From an uncultured Collinsella sp. (GTDB lineage Bacteria; Actinomycetota; Coriobacteriia; Coriobacteriales; Coriobacteriaceae), in NCBI GenBank assembly GCA_934658705.1, contig CAKUHP010000020.1, forward strand, positions 1 to 30,714: 30,714 nt of DNA, given 5' to 3'. The notes beneath the pieces are model-generated. The model did no database searches. It saw only the letters and a list, made by a program, of their open reading frames with translations, and was not told the DNA's origin. How positions within the stretch are numbered: the stretch's first letter is position 1; every line of letters begins with the position of its first letter. A program made the translations under genes and the position numbers. Below are positions 24,216 through 30,714 of this stretch, one piece after another.

Positions 24216-24360
24216 GGGAATCCGGGGGCGTGACGGGGACTTCTCTCCGGAACTCTCCGCAGGACGCAAAGAGGCTCCGCAGCGCGAAGCGCGATGCGGA
24301 GCCTCTTTGCATGTCCGAGGACGTTCCGGAGAGAAGTCCCCGTCACGCCCCCGGATTCCC
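24216..24360. repeat. 145-bp nested inverted repeat after groEL
   Basis: Perfect 38-bp arms (24216-24253 and 24323-24360, containing GTGACGGGGACTTCTC) enclose perfect 16-bp inner arms (24266-24281 and 24295-24310) around GCGC-GAA-GCGC. It starts 26 bases after the groEL stop and may end the groESL transcript, although no U-tract follows. Open frames on both strands across it are symmetrical artefacts. Confidence 0.9.
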
Positions 24361-24386
24361 GGTGGGAGTTCTAGACCTTGTCGGCC

Positions 24387-26102
<1,716 letters not shown>

Positions 26103-26120
26103 TCAGAGATTCTGACGAGA

Positions 26121-26414
26121 CTAGGCCTCGACGACGGCGTAGATGTCGTCGGCGCGCATCAGCAGATACTTCTCGCCGTCGACCTTGACCTCGTTGCCAC
26201 CGAACTTACCGTAGATGACAACGTCGCCGACCTGAACGTCCATGGGGATACGCTCACCCTTGTCGTTGACCTTGCCGGCGCCAACGGCAACGATGGTGCC
26301 GCGCTGCGGCTTCTCCTGAGCGTTGCTGGCGATGTACAGACCAGAAGCGGTCTTCTGCTCGGCCTCGTCGGGCTTGACCAGGACGCGATCTGCAAGCGGC
26401 TTCAAAGACGACAT
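26121..26414 (-). CDS. groS: Co-chaperonin GroES (10 kDa)
   Basis: 97-residue lid subunit that caps GroEL. KPLADRVLVKPDEAE, the mobile loop with SGLYIASNAQEKPQRGTIVAVG, and the C-terminal YLLMRADDIYAVVE match the family. The ATG at 26414 has AAGGAGG eight bases upstream. It is first in the groES-groEL operon. Confidence 0.98.
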   Translation of the reverse strand: MSSLKPLADRVLVKPDEAEQKTASGLYIASNAQEKPQRGTIVAVGAGKVNDKGERIPMDVQVGDVVIYGKFGGNEVKVDGEKYLLMRADDIYAVVEA

Positions 26415-26485
26415 GCTTGTTTCCTCCTTTTTGGGCCGCGCGGTTGTGCCACGCGAATTAACCCTTTTTGTTTGCGTACGCGTTG

Positions 26486-26514
26486 AATGGTACCCACGAA
26501 TGACGGGTTATACA
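26486..26514 (-). promoter_or_regulatory. Candidate promoter of groES-groEL
   Basis: On the minus strand TTGTAT, a 17-base spacer and TACCAT lie about 75 bases upstream of groES. An A/T-rich CAAAAAAT/ATTTTTTG palindrome lies just upstream (about 26523-26542). I found no CIRCE (TTAGCACTC-N9-GAGTGCTAA) and no HAIR site, so the heat-shock control is not visible. Confidence 0.4.
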
Positions 26515-26551
26515 ACACAGAGTCAAAAAATCTTATTTTTTGGCACTTAGA

Positions 26552-26750
26552 TTTTCTGAATGCCGGGGGATAACTTGTGCGCGGCTCCCGGGGCGGACCG
26601 GAGGGCATGAAGTTTGCTGCTCTACAGTCCTGCGCAAGACGGAAAGCACATTAAGTGCTTTCCTTTGCGTGCGGAACTCGCGACAAACTTCATGCCCTCC
26701 GGTCCGCCCCGGGAGCTGGGGTAACTTATTCGGACCCGGCATCCAGAAAA
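26552..26750. repeat. 199-bp nested inverted repeat upstream of groES
   Basis: The outer arms TTTTCTGAATGCCGGG (26552-26567) and 26735-26750 match at 15 of 16 positions. Perfect 32-bp inner arms (26585-26616 and 26684-26715, containing GGCGGACCGGAGGGCATG) enclose a GGAAAGCAC/GTGCTTTCC hairpin. No gene is evident. The layout resembles the other large inverted repeats of the window. Confidence 0.9.
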
Positions 26751-26826
26751 GTCAGTGCAGCAAAATGGCGATGCGGATGGCAATGTGAGCATGGTTTCCG
26801 CTGCGTGCACGGGTCCCCCGGGAGGC

Positions 26827-27066
26827 GCCGTGCATTTTTGCGAGTATTCAGCAAACCAGGGCGGCTGCATACGCGTCGGAAACACCTTTTCGCCCCGTGG
26901 ATGCCTTCGGTGGGCGGTTTGGGCCAACAGACAAGCTCCGTTGGAACCAAATAAGTGTGCTGCACGCCTCACCGGACCTCAAAATGACGTCGACTCCCGC
27001 AGCGCCACCCGCCCGCAGCGGTACCAGCGGGGTCCGCGATGCTGAATACTCCATTTTTTGCACGGC
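26827..27066. repeat. 240-bp element with 27-bp imperfect inverted ends
   Basis: The ends 26827-26853 and 27040-27066 share GCCGTGCA and GAGTATTCAGCA in inverted orientation, with a non-matching 7-base block between. The interior has no convincing gene. A TGCACGG/CCGTGCA hairpin lies at the left edge (about 26806-26834). The following stretch, 27067-27245, shows nothing I can support. Confidence 0.65.
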
Positions 27067-27245
27067 CTAGGCGGGGGTACTTCGGGGAGGGAAAAGGCAT
27101 TCCCGCCATTTTATGCAAACAGCACTAAGGAATATGCAAAACAACAAGAAACGCCATTGCAGAAGGCCAAATTGAGTGCGCGGAGCAGCAATGTCACCGC
27201 CCCGCGCCCAAGTTCAACAAACGGAGACGCCCATGGCGGACCCGA

Positions 27246-27294
27246 TAAACAAAGGCGGTTCGGACGCCCCCCAAATAGGTCGCCCGAACCGCCT
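27246..27294 (-). terminator. Terminator of the amidohydrolase gene
   Basis: An 11-bp perfect stem AGGCGGTTCGG/CCGAACCGCCT (27253-27263, 27284-27294) is followed on the minus strand by TTTGTTTATC. It lies 20 bases after the stop codon. Confidence 0.8.
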
Positions 27295-27314
27295 CTAACG
27301 GTATGGCATGAGCT

Positions 27315-28952
27315 CTAGCGTTCGTAGATGAGGTTACCGGCTAGGTAGGTAGCTTGGACTTTGGTGGCTTGGAGCTCTTGGGGGTCGATGGTGAGTGGGT
27401 TTTGGTCCAGGACTACCAGATCGGCGTATTTACCGGGTTCTAGGCTGCCGAGGTTTTGCTCGTCGCCTGCTGCGTAGGCGCTGCCCAGGGTGTAGTTGCG
27501 CAGGGCCGTTGCCGCATCGATGCGCTCGCTGGGGAGCCAGCCGCCCTCGGGCCAGTGGCTGCGGGGGTCTTGGCGCGTGATGGCCGTGTAGAGCACGTTC
27601 ATGCTGGTGACGGCCGTGATGGGACTGTCGGTGCCGAAGGCCTGGCGAATGCCGCGCTGCTTATAGGTTGCGAACGGCCACATAATGCGGCTGCGCTCCA
27701 GGCCCAGGTCACGCTCAGGGCCGCCCGGATCGAGCGTGATGTGGCAGGGCTGGCTCGAGGCAATCACGTTGAGCTTGCGCAGACGGTCGATATCTTCGGG
27801 CAGGAGGTTCTCCAGATGCTCGAGGGTGTTGTGGCCGTGCTGGGGCAGACCGTAGAGCTCTGCTGCCTCCTCAAAGATATCGAGCGCGGCATGGATGGCT
27901 CCGTCGCCGATGACGTGGATGCGCACGGCGTGGCCGCGCTCGGCTGCCGCCAGAACCAACTTGCGCATGCGCTCGACAGGAACCGTCAGGCGACCCTGGT
28001 CGCCTGGGAAACGCGGATTGGTGTAAGGCTCGGTGAGATACGCCGTGTGTTCGCTCGACACACCGTCAAAGAACTGCTTGAAGCCTGGCGCCGAGAGCAG
28101 TGCGTTGTTGGAATAGCGTGCCTGCAGTTCCTCCAAGCGCGACTGGTCGTCCAGCAGCGTGGGGAACAGATGCGCGCGGATGCCCAGCTTGCCGGAGGCC
28201 TGCAGCTTGTCGTAAACGTCGTCGCGAATAAAGTCGCAGCCCGGCATGGGCATAAGCGACATGTCGCAGATCGAGGTGATACCCTGCTCGGCCATGCGCT
28301 TCATCTGGTCGGCGTAAGCGCTCGCGATGCGGTCCTCGCCCAGCCACTCCAGGCAACGGGGCAGTAGCTGCATGGCAGCCGCCTCGTGCGCGATACCCGT
28401 GAGCTCGCCGCTTGCGTCCTTGTCATAACTGCCGCCCGCCGGTGGCTCGCTGTCGCGCGTGACGCCAAGCGCTTCGAGCGCGCGGCTGTTGAGCCACAGG
28501 GTATGCCCGTCGCCCGAATACATAACGCAGGGACGATCGGGGAAGGCTGCATCGAGGGAGGCTTTGGTAGGGTGCTCGGGCGGGTCCCAGCGGTAATCGC
28601 GCCAGCCCTGGGTCACGACCCAGGCATCATCGGGCAAGCCCTGGGAAAACTCGAGCGCATGCTGCACCAATGCCGCCTCGGACGTACCCATATCCATGAG
28701 CATGTAGGGCGAGGAGCCGACCGAGGTGTGAAAGAAGTGCAGGTGCGCATCGTGGAAGCCGGGACAGATGAATTGCTCGCCGTAGTCGATAACCGGCGTG
28801 GCGGCAGGGGCGGCGGCAATCACGCCATCGGGCTTGCCGACCGCGACGATACGATCGCCCGCAATGGCAATCGCCAGCTCGCGGGCGTTATCAATGCCAT
28901 CTTGCGCGGTAAAGACGTTCTTGGAGCGGATAATCCGATCGATATGCTGCAT
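27315..28952 (-). CDS. Amidohydrolase family 3 protein (YtcJ-like)
   Basis: 545-residue metal-dependent hydrolase of the amidohydrolase superfamily. The metal site HDAHLHF (His70, His72) follows the beta-sandwich start GEQFICPGFHDAH. Later motifs are IHVIGDGA, NTLEHLE, AFGTDSPI and the C-terminal beta strand LEPGKYADLVVLD. Relatives hydrolyse N-formyl or imide bonds, but the substrate here is unknown. Three ATGs lie close together (28964, 28958, 28952). The last is chosen because GGGGA lies five bases before it. The frame stays open for over 1 kb upstream, an antisense artefact of the M20 gene. It is divergent from that gene, 168 bases away. Confidence 0.88.
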   Translation of the reverse strand: MQHIDRIIRSKNVFTAQDGIDNARELAIAIAGDRIVAVGKPDGVIAAAPAATPVIDYGEQFICPGFHDAHLHFFHTSVGSSPYMLMDMGTSEAALVQHALEFSQGLPDDAWVVTQGWRDYRWDPPEHPTKASLDAAFPDRPCVMYSGDGHTLWLNSRALEALGVTRDSEPPAGGSYDKDASGELTGIAHEAAAMQLLPRCLEWLGEDRIASAYADQMKRMAEQGITSICDMSLMPMPGCDFIRDDVYDKLQASGKLGIRAHLFPTLLDDQSRLEELQARYSNNALLSAPGFKQFFDGVSSEHTAYLTEPYTNPRFPGDQGRLTVPVERMRKLVLAAAERGHAVRIHVIGDGAIHAALDIFEEAAELYGLPQHGHNTLEHLENLLPEDIDRLRKLNVIASSQPCHITLDPGGPERDLGLERSRIMWPFATYKQRGIRQAFGTDSPITAVTSMNVLYTAITRQDPRSHWPEGGWLPSERIDAATALRNYTLGSAYAAGDEQNLGSLEPGKYADLVVLDQNPLTIDPQELQATKVQATYLAGNLIYER

Positions 28953-29040
28953 GGGCATCCCCATCTCTGGCAGGAAATTCAACACACCCGAGTGTACTCC
29001 CCCGCTCTTGTTACAAAACCCCAAGCGGCAAACGGCAACT

Positions 29041-29069
29041 TTGCCACGCCAAGTGGCAGGTGGCATACT
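29041..29069 (+). promoter_or_regulatory. Promoter of the M20 amidohydrolase gene
   Basis: TTGCCA (29041-29046), a 17-base spacer and CATACT (29064-29069), 51 bases before the start codon. A small inverted repeat TGCCAC-N5-GTGGCA (29042-29058) overlaps the -35 box and spacer and could be a repressor site. Confidence 0.55.
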
Positions 29070-29120
29070 GGAGTGAGCCTGTACGATTTTGCGATCGAGC
29101 CAGCAAGGAGCAAATCGACT

Positions 29121-30584
29121 ATGACGAAGACCAAGGCACAGCAGATAATGGCGGCAACCGAGGTTCGCGCGGCAGATGACGTCACCGCAGCCATCCAAGA
29201 TATCGCCGCCGAGTTTGAGCCCTACATCATCAAGCAGCGCCGTCACTTCCATAAGCACCCGGAGCTGAGCCTTGCCGAGGAGCGCACGACTTCCGACATC
29301 GCCAACCAGCTCGACGCCATGAATATCCCCTACGAGCGCCCGCTCAAGACCGGCTTGGTGGCAACGTTGCGTGGCACCGCGCCCGACGCCTACCGCGAGG
29401 ACGGCACGCCGCGTCGCCGTATCCTGCTGCGCGCCGATATCGACGCCCTTCCCGTTACCGAGCAAACCGGCGAGGAGTTCGCCAGCGTCAACGAGGGCTG
29501 CATGCACGCCTGCGGCCACGACTGCCATATCGCCATGATGCTCGGCACGCTGCAGATTCTGCGCCACATGACCGATGACATCCACGGCGAGATCCGCATC
29601 GTATTCCAGCCCAGCGAGGAAAACGGCCAGGGTGCCAAGCTCACGATCGGCACCGGTGTACTCGATGGCGTCGACGGTGCCTACGCCGCGCATATCTGGA
29701 GCGAGGTCGACGCCGGCACCGTGAGCTGCGAGCCTGGCCCGCGCATGGCGAACACCGACTGGTTCCGCATCGACGTCCGCGGTACCTCGTGCCATGGCGC
29801 CATGCCCCAGCGCGGCCACGACGCCGTTATGGTGGCTGCCGAGATCGTCAACGCCCTGCAGACCATCGTCTCGCGCGAGATCAGCCCCTACGAGCCCGCC
29901 GTCATCACCGTCGGCGAGTTGCACGGCGGCACGGCGCGCAACGTTATCGCCGGAACCGCCTACCTCGCCGGCACGGTGCGCACCTATGGCGACAAGACGC
30001 ATGAGGAGATGCCCGAGCTTATGCGCCGCATCGTGGAGCACACCGCGGCAGCCCTAGGCGCCGAGGCCGAGCTTACCGATTACACCATCGCCAACTACAA
30101 GGTCGAAAACGATGCCGCCTCGAGCGAGCGCTGCCGCCAAGCCGTGCTCAAGTGCCTGGGTCCCGCGGGCGAGGGCCATTACCGCGGCACGCTTTCGGGC
30201 GAAGACTTTTCGGAGTATCTGCGCCGCGTGCCGGGCGTACTTGCCTTTGTCGGCGCGCGCAATCCCCAGATCGGCGCTACGTACGCCCAACATTCTTGCT
30301 TCTACAAGATTGACGAGTCGGTATTGGCCAAGGGCTCCATGGTAGCCGCTCAGTATGCCATCGACTTTTTGGCCGAGCCCACGCAAGAAGAGCTCGACGG
30401 CCCCACGATCGCCGCGGTTGCCGAGACCAATCCCGACCTGGCCGCCAAGCTGCGCTCTGCCAAGGCCACGGCCGCCGAGGCCCGCGACGCCGTACACGAC
30501 GCCCGCACCGCCCGCCATGCCGCCATCAAGGGCATTCACGATGCCCGCGCCGCCGCTCGCCACGAGGAAAGGCACGACGAGTAA
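29121..30584 (+). CDS. M20 family amidohydrolase (M20D/hippurate-hydrolase type)
   Basis: 487-residue zinc amidohydrolase of the group that removes acyl groups from N-acyl amino acids. Metal ligands are visible in MHACGHDCH (Cys131, His133) with the Glu pair at 166-167 in FQPSEENGQGA. GTSCHGAMPQRGHDAV belongs to the lid domain. RRHFHKHPELSLAEERT is the family N-terminus. The usual length is about 390-400 residues. Here about 80 extra residues follow YAIDFLAEPT, mostly Ala, Arg, Asp and Lys, likely helical and rich in charge. The ATG at 29121 has AAGGAG 11 bases upstream. The frame is open far upstream, but only as a shadow of the divergent gene. Substrate unknown. Confidence 0.9.
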   Translation: MTKTKAQQIMAATEVRAADDVTAAIQDIAAEFEPYIIKQRRHFHKHPELSLAEERTTSDIANQLDAMNIPYERPLKTGLVATLRGTAPDAYREDGTPRRRILLRADIDALPVTEQTGEEFASVNEGCMHACGHDCHIAMMLGTLQILRHMTDDIHGEIRIVFQPSEENGQGAKLTIGTGVLDGVDGAYAAHIWSEVDAGTVSCEPGPRMANTDWFRIDVRGTSCHGAMPQRGHDAVMVAAEIVNALQTIVSREISPYEPAVITVGELHGGTARNVIAGTAYLAGTVRTYGDKTHEEMPELMRRIVEHTAAALGAEAELTDYTIANYKVENDAASSERCRQAVLKCLGPAGEGHYRGTLSGEDFSEYLRRVPGVLAFVGARNPQIGATYAQHSCFYKIDESVLAKGSMVAAQYAIDFLAEPTQEELDGPTIAAVAETNPDLAAKLRSAKATAAEARDAVHDARTARHAAIKGIHDARAAARHEERHDE

Positions 30585-30644
30585 TCGCCGCACATCCACA
30601 ACCATCCGGCTATAACAAAGCGGGGGCGAACGTTGCTTTGAACC

Positions 30645-30683
30645 GCCTCCCATTTCTTGGACACGAGAAATGGGAGGCTTTTT
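30645..30683 (+). terminator. Terminator of the M20 amidohydrolase gene
   Basis: 13-bp perfect arms GCCTCCCATTTCT/AGAAATGGGAGGC with an 8-base loop are followed by five T. It starts 61 bases after the stop. Confidence 0.9.
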
Positions 30684-30714
30684 ATGCGTGTCGACTTGAG
30701 AGTGAAACACGACA

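Noticed and set aside
24017..24346. 109-codon frame near groEL and its mirror on the plus strand
   Set aside because: Both start with nearly the same residues because they read the two arms of the same palindrome. No ribosome site or family features.
26523..26550. CIRCE element
   Set aside because: GGCACTTAGA looks slightly similar to half of CIRCE, but the second half-site at nine bases is missing.
27222..27299. Short plus-strand frame MADPINKGG with an upstream GGAG
   Set aside because: It covers only the amidohydrolase terminator, has 22 codons or fewer, and no promoter was seen.
27315..30041. 908-residue single protein
   Set aside because: The N-terminal 360 codons are antisense to the M20 gene. 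The family domain starts at MQHIDRI after the GGGGA site.
28386..30584. 732-residue M20 protein
   Set aside because: The first 245 codons are antisense to the amidohydrolase. A promoter and ribosome site precede the ATG at 29121.

Overview
The window looks like a chromosomal segment of a high-G+C actinobacterium of the class Coriobacteriia, most likely Collinsella or a close relative. This is inferred from overall gene content, Veg-IspE synteny, ECF-type vitamin uptake and many large intergenic inverted repeats. No rRNA, phage or CRISPR is present. Apart from one insertion sequence the genes are housekeeping genes.

Layout. (1) 1-540, minus strand: tatA with its terminator, then tRNA-Pro(CGG) with its terminator. 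(2) About 640-2140: an IS30-family insertion sequence, richer in G+C than its surroundings, preceded by a perfect 38-bp palindrome. (3) 2150-9264, minus strand: murE, a HAD phosphatase, murI, rph, rdgB and dtd, then veg and ispE. A 242-bp folded repeat separates dtd from veg. (4) 9550-13811, plus strand: a one-polypeptide amino-acid ABC transporter (binding protein, beta-rich insert, permease), asnB and tRNA-Val. Behind the tRNA lies a 186-bp-period duplication of its 3' end plus terminator, then a 218-bp MITE-like element. (5) 14345-19440, minus strand: argC-argJ-argB-argD with a double ARG-box operator upstream of argC. (6) 19484-24025, minus strand: an FMN riboswitch, ribU, a fused double ECF ATPase, ecfT and two tandem flavin split-barrel proteins, read as one operon ending at a strong terminator. 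(7) 24216-26750, minus strand: groES-groEL between two large inverted repeats. (8) 26750-27245: about 500 bases without genes, holding another inverted repeat. (9) 27246-30683: a minus-strand amidohydrolase divergent from a plus-strand M20 amidohydrolase.

How the parts work together. The arg cluster makes ornithine from N-acetylglutamate by the acetyl-recycling route, and ArgR probably represses it. The ribU cluster imports riboflavin under FMN control and may make two FMN-binding proteins in the same transcript. murI and murE supply D-glutamate and extend the peptidoglycan stem. rdgB, dtd and rph are nucleotide and tRNA quality-control genes. groES-groEL form the chaperonin.

The least ordinary material is non-coding: four or five large intergenic inverted-repeat elements of different sequence but similar design, and the tRNA-Val 3'-end duplication. 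The most unusual protein is the transporter fusion. I did not find a convincing new defence or biosynthetic system.
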